Assembly: GCA_002173415.2 (NCBI GenBank)
Contig: NHNK02000012.1
Coordinates: 13,581 to 77,580 of the forward strand
DNA: 64,000 bases
Source of the DNA: Marinomonas agarivorans
GTDB taxonomy: Bacteria; Pseudomonadota; Gammaproteobacteria; Pseudomonadales; Marinomonadaceae
Direction: 5' to 3'
The translations under genes were made by a program, and so were the position numbers. The notes under the pieces were generated by a model that made no database searches, was not told the origin of the DNA, and saw nothing but the letters and a program-made list of their open reading frames with translations. Position 1 is the first letter of the stretch, and each line of letters opens with the position of its first letter. Below, in pieces: positions 53,414 to 62,514 of the stretch.

Positions 53414-54424
53414 CTAACGGCCCTCCATTTCAGCATTGGCGCGACGTATATTCCACACCATGATAGGAATCACCAAAACCATGATAACAATGGCAATCAC
53501 GGCACCTCGGCCAGAGTCGCCGCCGCCTCGAAACATCCAGTCAAACATCTGATTTGCCAGTACCTGTGTATTCCATTGGCCGTTCGTCATGGCCAGCACA
53601 ATATCAAAGACTTTCAAGACTAAGATGGTAATGGTGGTCCATACTACTGCAATCGTGCCCCAAATTTGCGGCACCATAATACGGAAGAAAATTTGTATGC
53701 CATTGGCGCCATCTAACACGGCCGCTTCAATGGTTTCTTCTGGAATGCCGCGCAATGCCGCCGATAAAATGACCATGGCAAAACCGGTTTGCACCCACAC
53801 CAGAATAATCATCAGAAAAAAGTTATTCCAAAATGGGACGGTAATCCACGCCACGGGCTCGCCACCAAAAAACACCACAAGGGCATTAAGTAAGCCGATT
53901 TGCGTGTCATCGCCACTGCGGTAATCATAAATAAATTTCCAAATAATAGATGCCCCAATGAATGAGATGGCCATTGGCATGAAGATGAGGCTTTTGGCAA
54001 TGTTTCCCCACCAAATTCGGTCCGTCATGGTGGCAATCACCAAGCCAAAAAATGTCGACAAGGTTGGCACCACAATCAGCCACAACATATTGTTTTTAAA
54101 AGATTCAAAGAATTCTGTGCTTGAGAATAGCCACTGATAATTGGCAAAGCCTACAAACGCTTCACCTGAGCGATCAAACAGCGATAAACGTACCGAATCA
54201 ATAATGGGATAGATAAAGTACAGCCCTAATGCCAACATGGCAGGGCCAATAAAAAGCCAAGGTCGTATTGCATTTCGAATACGTAGATTTCTGGCAATAA
54301 CATCGTAGGGGCGTTGTTTGGCGGGGAAACAATAATCCAGTAACAAGTTTGCGCCATAAAAATACAGAGCGCAGCCAAAAACACCGATGCACATTACCAG
54401 TAAAGCAGAAATAAGCTGAGCCAT
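53414..54424 (-). CDS. aglF: Sugar ABC transporter permease AglF
   Basis: 336 residues with eight hydrophobic segments. The EAA motif is EAAVLDGANGIQIFFRIMVP. It partners AglG in the membrane channel. A 28-bp palindrome lies between its start and aglE. Confidence 0.92.
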   Translation of the reverse strand: MAQLISALLVMCIGVFGCALYFYGANLLLDYCFPAKQRPYDVIARNLRIRNAIRPWLFIGPAMLALGLYFIYPIIDSVRLSLFDRSGEAFVGFANYQWLFSSTEFFESFKNNMLWLIVVPTLSTFFGLVIATMTDRIWWGNIAKSLIFMPMAISFIGASIIWKFIYDYRSGDDTQIGLLNALVVFFGGEPVAWITVPFWNNFFLMIILVWVQTGFAMVILSAALRGIPEETIEAAVLDGANGIQIFFRIMVPQIWGTIAVVWTTITILVLKVFDIVLAMTNGQWNTQVLANQMFDWMFRGGGDSGRGAVIAIVIMVLVIPIMVWNIRRANAEMEGR

Positions 54425-54481
54425 AAAGCACTCACCAATTAGTTATTCAGGGTGGTTTAAAATAAAAACTTGTATAAGGTC

Positions 54482-54509
54482 ATCTAGTGAGTCAATTGAC
54501 TCACTAGAT
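54482..54509 (-). repeat. 28-bp perfect palindrome between aglE and aglF
   Basis: ATCTAGTGAGTC (54482-54493) is followed directly after AATT by GACTCACTAGAT. In RNA this forms a 12-bp hairpin with a 4-nt loop. No U-run follows immediately. Confidence 0.9.
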
Positions 54510-54519
54510 TAAGTCACCA

Positions 54520-55884
54520 TTACTTCAACGCATCCCACGTTGATTGAATGTCTTTAGCGACCGCTTTTGATGATTTGCCACCCGTAAAGTCAACCATGCC
54601 AGTCCAGAACGCACCGGCACCAATCTTACCTGGCATTAGATCCGAAGCATCAAAGCGGAATGTTGTTGCATTTAACAAGATGTTACCTTGTTTCTTGGCA
54701 GCATCACTGGAATACAAGTCCACATTCACGCCTTTGTGAGCGGTTAAGAAGCTTTGTTGAGCCATCCATAATTCATGGGAAAGAGGGCTTAAAATAAAGT
54801 CCATAAAGGCTCTTGCCCCTTTCGAATCATTGGTAATACCAAACATGGTACCGCCACCTAATACAGGGTTACCTAACTGCTTAGACTCATAAGAAGGGAA
54901 GTAGAAAAAGTCGGCATCAACCCCTAACTCTGTCCCTTCTGGGAAGAAAGAAGGAATGAAAGATGCTTGGCGATGCATGTAGCATTTTGGTGGTGAGGTA
55001 AACATGCCTTTGGGGCTGTCACGGAAGTCCGTTGCTGCTACGGCTCTGCTACCGCCATCAACATAGTCATCGTTTTTCACAAACCAACCAAATTCATCGA
55101 TGGCAGCCACCACTTTTGGGTCATCAAATTTAATGGCGTTACTCACCCATTGATCATACACATCAGCTGGTTGAGTACGTAACATTAAATCTTCCACCCA
55201 ATCGGTTGCTGGCCAGCCTGTGGCAGCACCTGAGCCAATTCCCACGCACCAGGGTGTTCCACCATCGGCGACAATGTCTTTGGTGAGTGATTTAAGCTGC
55301 TCCATTGTCTCTGGCACGCCATAGCCTGCATCTTCAAAATTCTCAGGGGAGTACCAGACCAGTGATTTAAGATCTACGCGATAAAAAACACCGTAAAAAT
55401 CTTCTTTGTCTTGCGCATTTTTGAATGTCGCCAGATCAACCCATGACTGCCCTGCGGCATAACTTGATTTTACATCGGCTTTTGATTTTTGCCCCAGTGG
55501 GGATAATAAGCCTTTTGAGGCAAGATCGGCAGCAAGCCCAGGTTGAGGGAAAATCGCAATGTTAGGTGCACTCCCCGCTTGGGCATCAATCACAATTTGC
55601 TGCTCAAATGAATCAGAACCTGAGTAAGAGACACTTGCGCCTGTGGCGGCCTCAAAATAGGCGATAACATGGTTAAAGTAATCTTTTTCTGTGCCTAGCC
55701 ATGGTCCAAAAATAGAAATCTTCTCACCAGATAGATCGACTGCCTTTAATTTTTCGTACTCTTGCCAGTTGAATTGCTTGTTTTCGTTTGGTGGAAAAAT
55801 CAGCTCAGCACTTGCAATAGAGGTGGTTAATGATGCACACAACAAAGTGGCTGTTATGGCAGTTGGAAATAGCGCTTTATTCAT
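54520..55884 (-). CDS. aglE: Alpha-glucoside ABC transporter binding protein
   Basis: 454 residues from ATG 55884 (AAGGAG 7 nt upstream). Signal peptide ends SIASA/EL. An extracellular solute-binding fold follows: KISIFGPWLGTEKDYF, YSGSDSFEQQI, SAPNIAIFPQPG. It captures alpha-glucosides in the periplasm for AglFGK. First gene of the operon, expected to be the most abundant product. Confidence 0.93.
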   Translation of the reverse strand: MNKALFPTAITATLLCASLTTSIASAELIFPPNENKQFNWQEYEKLKAVDLSGEKISIFGPWLGTEKDYFNHVIAYFEAATGASVSYSGSDSFEQQIVIDAQAGSAPNIAIFPQPGLAADLASKGLLSPLGQKSKADVKSSYAAGQSWVDLATFKNAQDKEDFYGVFYRVDLKSLVWYSPENFEDAGYGVPETMEQLKSLTKDIVADGGTPWCVGIGSGAATGWPATDWVEDLMLRTQPADVYDQWVSNAIKFDDPKVVAAIDEFGWFVKNDDYVDGGSRAVAATDFRDSPKGMFTSPPKCYMHRQASFIPSFFPEGTELGVDADFFYFPSYESKQLGNPVLGGGTMFGITNDSKGARAFMDFILSPLSHELWMAQQSFLTAHKGVNVDLYSSDAAKKQGNILLNATTFRFDASDLMPGKIGAGAFWTGMVDFTGGKSSKAVAKDIQSTWDALK

Positions 55885-55911
55885 AATCACTCCTTCGTAA
55901 TCGACTAAATT

Positions 55912-55928
55912 AGGTAGGCCTTCTACCT
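55912..55928. promoter_or_regulatory. Inverted repeat in the aglE leader
   Basis: AGGTAG-GCCTT-CTACCT is a perfect 6-bp inverted repeat, about 28 bp before the aglE ATG and downstream of a TATAAT at 55949-55954 (minus). It could be an operator for the LacI-type regulator. Confidence 0.45.
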
Positions 55929-55948
55929 TAGTTTAGCCTGTTATTTTT

Positions 55949-55954
55949 ATTATA
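55949..55954 (-). promoter_or_regulatory. Putative -10 box for aglE
   Basis: The minus strand reads TATAAT. No -35 match at normal distance, so the promoter may need an activator. A CTCTATAGAG palindrome lies at 55970-55979. Confidence 0.45.
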
Positions 55955-55959
55955 CGTTG

Positions 55960-56309
55960 TCGATGCTGGCTCTATAGAGAATCTGTAGGAACTGCACCGT
56001 CTACCCATTACTATAAGGATTAAGAAAACTAAACTATCAGCAAAGTAATTACCTCGACAAGTCTACCTCGCACTTAAATTGATCTTAATTTTAGTAAATA
56101 TTAAATTTTTTATGAAAAAAGTAAGATGTGAAAATAACTTTTTATAAAACAAAAACTTACAGATATATTTCTAAAATAAAAATTAAGTTAGGGTACCAAT
56201 TCTGAGCATTCACGTTTTTTTTGAGTGGAAAAAAAATTATCTCAGATAGTATTTTCAGCTTCTTAATAGTTTAAGTCATCATGAATAGAATCAGACTACC
56301 TGTCGCTGA
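55960..56309. other. AT-rich gap between aglE and sugar kinase gene
   Basis: 350 bp very rich in A/T, with no ORF or recognised RNA. It contains the aglE promoter region near its left end. The right end would hold the terminator of the kinase gene, but no clear hairpin with T-run was found. Confidence 0.6.
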
Positions 56310-57323
56310 CTAGATTTGTACACTTGCCACTTTCATTAACATAGATTGCACCTGTTCTTGATTCGGCAGCGCTGGATAAGCACCATATTGCGTCACCGTA
56401 TAAGCACCGGCGGCAACGGCAAAACGAATCACATCATCCCATTGGTTTTTTGACATGTGTTCGCACTTTTCTGGCGTTGGTGCCAGTTCCGTTAATTTTG
56501 CCAGTAAACCGCCAACAAACGCATCACCTGCTGCCGTTGTATCTTTTACGTCTACCTTGGGTGTCTTTATTTCACCTTTCTTTATTTCACCTTGCCCTAT
56601 TTCTCCTTGCACAACTTTGGTGTAGTAACGTACTGGGTTAGCGCCATCGGTCAGAATAAAAAGTAGGGTATTGTTTGCTAATAACCTCTTGATAAAGCCT
56701 GTAACATCATCTGTTAGCAGTACCAGCTCTTCAAGACTGGCTTTAACAACATGGGCTTGATCCAGCCAATCAATAATACGAGGTTGATTCAACTGATGTG
56801 CTGGCCATAAATTGGTACGCAAATTTATGTCGCACGAGATTAGCCAACCAAACTGTTTGGCCATTGCCATGCCGGCAAACGTGGCGGTGGTAATATCATC
56901 ACTGGTTAAGGTATTTGAACAGGTGTGGAAGATTCCTTCATTGTCAGCAAAAAAAGTCTCATTGAAATAGTCAGCTTTATACAGAATGTCGGCGGAAGGA
57001 TTACGATAAAACTCAAAACTGCGCTCGCCATCATCGTCCAAAGTAACAAAGGCTAACGCTGTTTTTGCCTCTTGGGTTAGACGAACCGCTTGCGTATTGA
57101 CCCCATAGCCAGACAAGCAATCAATCAAAAAGCGTCCGAATCTATCATCACCAACTTGGCCGATAAAATGGCTATTAACCCCCTGTTTGGCAGCGGCAAC
57201 TGCCACATTTGCTGGTGCGCCTCCTGGGTATTGGATGAAGGATACTTGCTCTGTTTTTGGGTCTTTTTTCGCTAAAAAATCAATCAGTGCTTCACCGAAA
57301 GCAATCAGTTTCGTTGGTTTCAT
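56310..57323 (-). CDS. PfkB-family sugar kinase, probable fructokinase
   Basis: 337 residues. N-terminal IAFGEALIDF and GGAPANVAVAAAKQG; C-terminal catalytic DTTAAGDAFVGGLLA with the base Asp. The agl neighbourhood suggests fructokinase acting on fructose from sucrose cleavage. An unconserved loop before the catalytic motif carries a repeated Q-G-E-I/K-K-G-E-I pattern generated by a 15-bp tandem repeat. Confidence 0.88.
   Translation of the reverse strand: MKPTKLIAFGEALIDFLAKKDPKTEQVSFIQYPGGAPANVAVAAAKQGVNSHFIGQVGDDRFGRFLIDCLSGYGVNTQAVRLTQEAKTALAFVTLDDDGERSFEFYRNPSADILYKADYFNETFFADNEGIFHTCSNTLTSDDITTATFAGMAMAKQFGWLISCDINLRTNLWPAHQLNQPRIIDWLDQAHVVKASLEELVLLTDDVTGFIKRLLANNTLLFILTDGANPVRYYTKVVQGEIGQGEIKKGEIKTPKVDVKDTTAAGDAFVGGLLAKLTELAPTPEKCEHMSKNQWDDVIRFAVAAGAYTVTQYGAYPALPNQEQVQSMLMKVASVQI
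56566..56610 (-). repeat. 15-bp in-frame tandem repeat in the sugar kinase, 3 units
   Basis: TTTATTTCACCTTTC, TTTATTTCACCTTGC and CCTATTTCTCCTTGC. They encode the repeated G-E-I-K type loop. Confidence 0.9.
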
Positions 57324-57380
57324 TCCCTACCCTCTTAAATAATAAAGGAGATAAAGATTATGGGGCGAGCTTTACCGCAA

Positions 57381-57456
57381 AGTAAACTATCTACCTCCAA
57401 GTAAACTATCTACCTCCAAGTAAACTATCTACCTCCAAGTAAGCTATCTACCTCAA
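57381..57456 (+). repeat. 19-bp tandem repeat, 4 units, upstream of the kinase gene
   Basis: AGTAAACTATCTACCTCCA three times, then AGTAAGCTATCTACCTCAA. The first three copies are identical. It starts 58 bp upstream of the kinase ATG, in the divergent region with the response regulator. Confidence 0.97.
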
Positions 57457-57621
57457 AGCCACAGCATTAAGCAATGACGAAGGCGACAGCAGAAGACGCT
57501 AAATAGGCCTCATGCCTATTTTTCGACCAAAACAGCGTTGGCGTAATAATAGATAATTGCTAGACTGCAATGCAGCCAGCACCCTCTCAGTGTCTCATTG
57601 GTAGGGTATAAACCAGATTAA

Positions 57622-58395
57622 ATGGGCACTCTCGTGAATAAACTGAAACATCTTTTTGTCGTTGATGATGACGCTGAAATTCGCGACTTACTCAAACTTT
57701 ATTTAGAAAAACACCAATTTCAGGTCAGTACAGCCGCCTCAGGTGAAGCATTCCTCGACGTTTTCACTGATGACATTGATCTTATTGTGCTAGATATTAT
57801 GCTGCCTGGGGAGGATGGATTTTCTGTTTGTCGCAGTATTCGCAATAGCTCTTCGGTTCCTGTCATCATGTTAACAGCCAATTCTGATGAGATGGATCGC
57901 ATCGTTGGCCTAGAGCTTGGGGCCGATGATTATTTGGCAAAACCATTCAATCCCCGTGAATTATTAGCTCGAATCAAAGCCATATTACGCAGAACGGACA
58001 ATCGGCAAGCATCGAACCAGCCTGAGAACCCACGTGTTGAGCAACCGTCGTTACAGCAACATTTGCAGTTTGCAGGCTTCACTCTTGATACCTTATCGCG
58101 GGAATTAGCCCACGTAGATGGCTCGATTACGGCGTTATCTGGGGCGGACTTTAACCTTCTTATGCTCTTCCTGAATTCACCAGGTCAAGTATTGAGCCGT
58201 GACCGTATTGCTGAAATTACAAGAGGTAGAGACAGCAACCCCTTGGATCGCTTTATCGATGTTCATGTCAGTCGATTAAGGCAAAGACTAAAAGAAGACG
58301 CCCGTCACCCACAATTGATAAAAACAGTACGTGGCGAAGGGTATATTCTAACGGTGGCGGTTGAGGCAAAAGATGAGATCACTCACAAATATTAA
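57622..58395 (+). CDS. OmpR-family response regulator
   Basis: 257 residues. The receiver has DDD (15-17) and phospho-acceptor Asp58 (IVLDIMLPGEDG), with YLAKPFNPRE. A winged-helix C-terminal domain ends TVRGEGYILTV. The start may instead be the GTG at 57634 (MNKLKHLF), since neither has a strong SD. It overlaps the kinase gene by 23 bp. Target genes unknown; the divergent sugar kinase is one candidate. Confidence 0.92.
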   Translation: MGTLVNKLKHLFVVDDDAEIRDLLKLYLEKHQFQVSTAASGEAFLDVFTDDIDLIVLDIMLPGEDGFSVCRSIRNSSSVPVIMLTANSDEMDRIVGLELGADDYLAKPFNPRELLARIKAILRRTDNRQASNQPENPRVEQPSLQQHLQFAGFTLDTLSRELAHVDGSITALSGADFNLLMLFLNSPGQVLSRDRIAEITRGRDSNPLDRFIDVHVSRLRQRLKEDARHPQLIKTVRGEGYILTVAVEAKDEITHKY

Positions 58396-59869
58396 GCGGC
58401 GTATTGTCAGTGCTGCGTTGCCAAACTTGCGCTTTCCAGCAAAACTTTTACCGCAATCACTTGCTGGGCAAATACTGATCATTCTTACTTTGGGAGTGGC
58501 TTTAGCCCAGCTTGCCAGTTCAACCATGTGGTTAAGACAACTCAACGCCAATGCCGAAAAAAATGTCCGTGAGGTTGCACAACCAATGGCCTTTCGGGTG
58601 GCTGCCACTATTAGTTACTTTTCTTCTTTACCGAAAAATTATCGTCATATTGTCATTGATCAATTGCAAGAAATGGGAGGCACTCGTTTTTTTGTCACAG
58701 TAAACACGGAAGAAATTCAGATCAATGCACTTCCGCAATCTCCTCTTGCTGACATTGTTATTAATGAGTTTCGTCATACATTAGCCAAGCAACTAGGCAT
58801 TACCAATGCCAAACTGGCTTTTTCTAAACCAAACGATTTGCATGTCATTAATAACCAAGTCCGATTAGTTGATTTACCAGAACGCTGGGGCCACCATAGT
58901 TTATTAGTAAAACCCCTTTCGCCACCTATTCTGGTTATACAAATTCCCATCAATGAAAAAGACTGGTTATATTTGGCAACCTTAATGCCTGACCCATATT
59001 TTTTGGATAAAGCCTCTTTGCTATCAACCGAAAGGTTACTCTCTCTGACCTTGTCTATCGTTACTGTATTGCTGCTCGGACTTTTTGTTATTCGTCGTAT
59101 AACCAAACCGTTGGCAAAACTTGCTCAGGCAGCCGAATCTTTTGGCCAAGGGGCAGATCAAGTTGTCGACGAAATAGGCAGTAAAGAAATACGCAATACG
59201 GCTCATGCCTTCAATCAAATGCAAGAACGCATCCAGCGCTACCTTGACGATAGAGAGCGGCTTTTTGCTGCCATTTCTCACGACCTTAAAACCCCCATAA
59301 CCCGCTTGAGATTACGCGCTGAATTTGTCGATAATGACAACATCAAATACGCCATGGTTAACGACCTTGAAGACTTAGATATGTTGGTTAAAGGGGCATT
59401 ACAAAGCGTTAAAGAAACCGACATTCACGAAAACCGAGTGGAGATAAATATCGGCAAACTGTTAGCCGATCTTAAAAACGATGCCAAACTCATGACTCGA
59501 AAAATTCAAATAAAAGGTACGCTATCACAACCTTATATAGGCAAACCGCTCGCCATAAAACGCTGCTTAACCAACCTGGTAGACAATGCCTTATATTATG
59601 GTAAAGGTGTGCAAATCGAACTGTTTGAAAGTGACCAAACGATTACGATAAACATTTTAGATGAAGGGCCAGGTATTCCGCAGGAGCAAATAGACAAGAT
59701 GTTCCAACCTTACACAAGATTAGACTTACCGGAATCAAATCATCCTAGTGGTATGGGCTTAGGCCTGAGTATTGCTCGTAATATTGCTCGCGCACACGGT
59801 GGTGAAGTTACTTTAAAAAACCGTCAACAAGGTGGTTTAGAAGCAAAACTAACACTGCCATTACACTAA
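58373..59869 (+). CDS. Sensor histidine kinase, EnvZ/OmpB-like layout
   Basis: 498 residues from ATG 58373 (GAGG 7 nt upstream). TM1 at about 28-48 (ILIILTLGVALAQLASS), periplasmic domain of about 165 residues, TM2 near 222-241, then HAMP. HisKA motif AISHDLKTPITRL (His303), ATPase motifs DEGPGIP and GMGLGLSIARN. Signal unknown. Co-transcribed with the overlapping regulator. Confidence 0.92.
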   Translation: MRSLTNIKRRIVSAALPNLRFPAKLLPQSLAGQILIILTLGVALAQLASSTMWLRQLNANAEKNVREVAQPMAFRVAATISYFSSLPKNYRHIVIDQLQEMGGTRFFVTVNTEEIQINALPQSPLADIVINEFRHTLAKQLGITNAKLAFSKPNDLHVINNQVRLVDLPERWGHHSLLVKPLSPPILVIQIPINEKDWLYLATLMPDPYFLDKASLLSTERLLSLTLSIVTVLLLGLFVIRRITKPLAKLAQAAESFGQGADQVVDEIGSKEIRNTAHAFNQMQERIQRYLDDRERLFAAISHDLKTPITRLRLRAEFVDNDNIKYAMVNDLEDLDMLVKGALQSVKETDIHENRVEINIGKLLADLKNDAKLMTRKIQIKGTLSQPYIGKPLAIKRCLTNLVDNALYYGKGVQIELFESDQTITINILDEGPGIPQEQIDKMFQPYTRLDLPESNHPSGMGLGLSIARNIARAHGGEVTLKNRQQGGLEAKLTLPLH

Positions 59870-59884
59870 ACTATATCAAGTACT

Positions 59885-59911
59885 GGAATATGCACACTAG
59901 GTCTATATTCC
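59885..59911 (+). terminator. Hairpin after the sensor kinase gene
   Basis: GGAATAT (59885-59891) pairs with ATATTCC (59905-59911). No clear T-run follows, so it is only a possible terminator. Confidence 0.3.
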
Positions 59912-59996
59912 GTGCAATTGATCTTTATTTGTTCAATTTATTTAGTACAAGCTATGTAAACTAGTTCAATACTTTGCCATAATGGCCAAGCGTTAA

Positions 59997-60105
59997 GGAA
60001 GGTACGAATAGGCTTGTCAGCATTTTCTTTTTTACTAAGTGCTTTGCTTGGCTTATCAAAGAAAACTAGGCCAAGCATGGGATGACAAACCTATTCTTAC
60101 CTTCC
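59997..60105. mobile_element. 109-bp inverted-repeat element (MITE-like)
   Basis: The 23-bp arms 59997-60019 (GGAAGGTACGAATAGG...) and 60083-60105 (ending ...CTTACCTTCC) match with three mismatches. The inner part has further pairs: TTTTCTTT with AAAGAAAA and GCTTGGC (60046-60052) with GCCAAGC (60070-60076). No coding potential. It could be a MITE, or a long hairpin/terminator. TAA-like flanks exist on both sides but no clear target duplication. Confidence 0.5.
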
Positions 60106-60146
60106 CTAAAATTATAATCGTTTAAGCTATAACCGGGGTAATAAAT

Positions 60147-60713
60147 ATGTGGATAGCAATTAGCATTGTTGCTCTCTTTATTCTGTACTTCATCATCAAA
60201 AAAAAATCCGATGGCACTAACACAGAAGAAACAACACTCGCTCAGACAGCAACGACTTTAGAGAAAACTGCTACTGATGACACAACCAGCACCAGCACAG
60301 CGGAAACTACCGAAGCAACACCTGAAAAAGATAAGCCCACCGAAGACAAAGCTGCCGCTGAACCAGCATCGAAACCCGCTCCTAAAAAAGCAGCAAAGAC
60401 CACGACATCAACGGTAACAACAGATACTTCTGAATACACAGATCAATACAACACCTTGAGCAATAAATTTAGCAGTGCTAAGGCGTTTAGTTTATTTGAT
60501 ACACAAGCGGCTTTTTTCTGGAACGAAGGCGATAATACCGTCACTTTACTTTCTATCACCGCATTTGTGAAAGGCGCAGCCAAAAGTAGCACCTATGGCA
60601 CGTATTCTTTTAATGTAACAGATTGGGTATGGAGTGGTGATCAACCAAAAGGTTGTGCTACTGAAATTAAAAAATACCTTAGTGAGAGCTTTAAGAAAGG
60701 CGAAACAGCCTAA
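60147..60713 (+). CDS. Membrane-anchored low-complexity protein, unknown
   Basis: 188 residues. N-terminal TM helix 2-17 (WIAISIVALFILYFII), then a KKK anchor. A low-complexity Thr/Ala/Glu/Lys/Pro stretch runs from about 24 to 95. A compact C-terminal domain (about 98-188) has FWNEGDNTVTLLSITAF and VWSGDQPKGC. The Thr/Ala stretch is a linker, perhaps across the periplasm. Not recognised. Confidence 0.7.
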   Translation: MWIAISIVALFILYFIIKKKSDGTNTEETTLAQTATTLEKTATDDTTSTSTAETTEATPEKDKPTEDKAAAEPASKPAPKKAAKTTTSTVTTDTSEYTDQYNTLSNKFSSAKAFSLFDTQAAFFWNEGDNTVTLLSITAFVKGAAKSSTYGTYSFNVTDWVWSGDQPKGCATEIKKYLSESFKKGETA

Positions 60714-60936
60714 CTAAAACGTCTCCACATTGCAGGCGCCTCGCTTAGTTGTCACTATTTAGACACCATTAAGTGGGGCGTTTTCATTTATTACTCTTAT
60801 AAAAAACCTCAAATAGCAGCAAAATACCGCCTGTCAATGTTTGCCTTTTTTCTTTTCCTTCACTAAAAATAAACTTGATCCATATCATATTTTTTTGCAA
60901 ACAAAATCAAAGACAGCGCTAAGGATTGGGTTGCAT

Positions 60937-62088
60937 ATGCATTACTCTCTGAACCCCTTACACAAGAAAACAGGGCTGCAAAGTCTAAATTGGTTACTAG
61001 TTTTAATTGTAATTTACTTATTAATTTGCGCCATTGCACTGCTTAGTAGTAATTTTAAAGCCGAATCAACAAGTTATGCGGCCGATCTATTTCACTTTGC
61101 TAACAACCCATTTTCTGGTTTGGTCATTGGTATTATTGCAACAGCATCGGTTCAGTCATCTTCTACCGTGACTTCCATTATTGTGGGGTTGGTGGCCGGT
61201 GGCTTACCAATCGACATTGCTATTCCAATAGTAATGGGTGCCAACGTTGGAACATCTATTACCAACACTATGGTTGCGCTTGGTCATATTCAAGCAAGAG
61301 AGAAATTTCGACGCGCATTCGCCGCAGCTACGTTGCACGATTTTTTTAATCTATTATCTGTCATTATTTTTCTACCACTTGAGATCGCATTTGGCCTACT
61401 TGAAAACATTAGCCGTTGGATAACAAGCTGGTTTTACAATATAGGAAATCTCTCATTACAAGAGTTAAATATCATTAAGGTCATAACCAATCCAACAGTT
61501 GAGCTTATTCAATACTCAACCAGCTATTTAGGAGAATTTGATAATATTGCTGCGATTATTATTGGTACAACATTGCTTTTTCTAACCATTAATTCCATGA
61601 GTAAGTTATTAAAAGTACTCCTGATTGGTAAAGCAAAAAATATTATACATACCGCTCTTGGGCACTCGCCTATGACAGGTATTGCTTCTGGCACCTTGAT
61701 AACCGCTATGGTGCAATCATCATCAACCACAACCTCTTTGCTCATTCCTTTAGCCAGTTCTGGCACCTTTAAACTTAAAGAGATATACCCTTTTACACTC
61801 GGGGCAAATATTGGCACTTGCATTACTGCAGTCTTGTCAGCAACCGCCGTTGTTGGTAATGCCTATGCCGCGTTACAAATTGCCCTTATCCATCTGCTTT
61901 ATAATATATTGGGTGTCCTTGTTATTTATGGTGTGCCAGTATTAAGAAAACTGCCTCTTAAAATGGCAGAACGATTTGGTGAAATCGCGGAGGAAAACAA
62001 GTTCATTGCTCTAATTTACATTAGTGGCATATTTTTCCTTTTACCCATTCTATTATTGAGCCTTAATAACGTATTTTTTGGGCAATAA
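60937..62088 (+). CDS. Na/Pi cotransporter family protein
   Basis: 383 residues from ATG 60937; TTG 60931 is an alternative with better SD spacing. Two inverted repeats of the NptA/PF02690 type are seen. Each has the QSSS signature: TASVQSSSTVTS and TAMVQSSSTTTS, followed by GANVGTSITN and GANIGTCITA. About nine membrane helices. It couples phosphate uptake to sodium. No PhoU domain at the C-terminus. A terminator follows. Confidence 0.9.
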   Translation: MHYSLNPLHKKTGLQSLNWLLVLIVIYLLICAIALLSSNFKAESTSYAADLFHFANNPFSGLVIGIIATASVQSSSTVTSIIVGLVAGGLPIDIAIPIVMGANVGTSITNTMVALGHIQAREKFRRAFAAATLHDFFNLLSVIIFLPLEIAFGLLENISRWITSWFYNIGNLSLQELNIIKVITNPTVELIQYSTSYLGEFDNIAAIIIGTTLLFLTINSMSKLLKVLLIGKAKNIIHTALGHSPMTGIASGTLITAMVQSSSTTTSLLIPLASSGTFKLKEIYPFTLGANIGTCITAVLSATAVVGNAYAALQIALIHLLYNILGVLVIYGVPVLRKLPLKMAERFGEIAEENKFIALIYISGIFFLLPILLLSLNNVFFGQ

Positions 62089-62126
62089 AAAAGCCAAAGA
62101 CCGCATTTAACAGTCTTTGACTTTTT
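62086..62126. terminator. Bidirectional terminator between Na/Pi gene and small exported protein
   Basis: AAAAAGCCAAAGAC and GTCTTTGACTTTTT form an A/T-flanked stem (core 62095-62101/62113-62119) usable on both strands. Confidence 0.7.
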
Positions 62127-62196
62127 CACTTTTCGCTTCCAACAAGACTTAACGCTCTTGAATAGAAACGAAAGGGTTGAAACGAAAATCCAGTGA

Positions 62197-62454
62197 TTAA
62201 CGTGCTGCGTCAAAAGCGCTTTGTAGGTCAGCGTAGTGCTCTTTTAATGCTTTCTCTTCTAAGTAAAGGTTAGACGTTGCAACGTCAGACGCTTTATTAA
62301 ATTCGATGCCTTGCGCTGTTAGGTTTTTCTCTAAAGATGCGATGCCCGCTTTCAAGCTTCTTACTTCTTCACGTTTGGTGTCGTCATTTGCGAAAGACAC
62401 AGCAGAAACAGATAGAGCCGCAACAGATAACGCTACAGTGAATACATTTTTCAT
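62197..62454 (-). CDS. Small exported helical protein, unknown
   Basis: 85 residues. Signal peptide 1-22 ending SFA/ND. The mature chain is one long charged helix (KREEVRSLKAGIASLEKNL) that looks like a coiled coil. SD GAGG 9 nt before ATG. Not recognised. Confidence 0.75.
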   Translation of the reverse strand: MKNVFTVALSVAALSVSAVSFANDDTKREEVRSLKAGIASLEKNLTAQGIEFNKASDVATSNLYLEEKALKEHYADLQSAFDAAR

Positions 62455-62514
62455 AATACATACCTCATTAATTGGTTAATTCGTTAAATTATCTTTTAAT
62501 ACATTTCGTTAAAC

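Noticed and set aside
57381-57456. CRISPR array
   Set aside because: The 19-bp units are contiguous with no spacers, and no cas gene is near.
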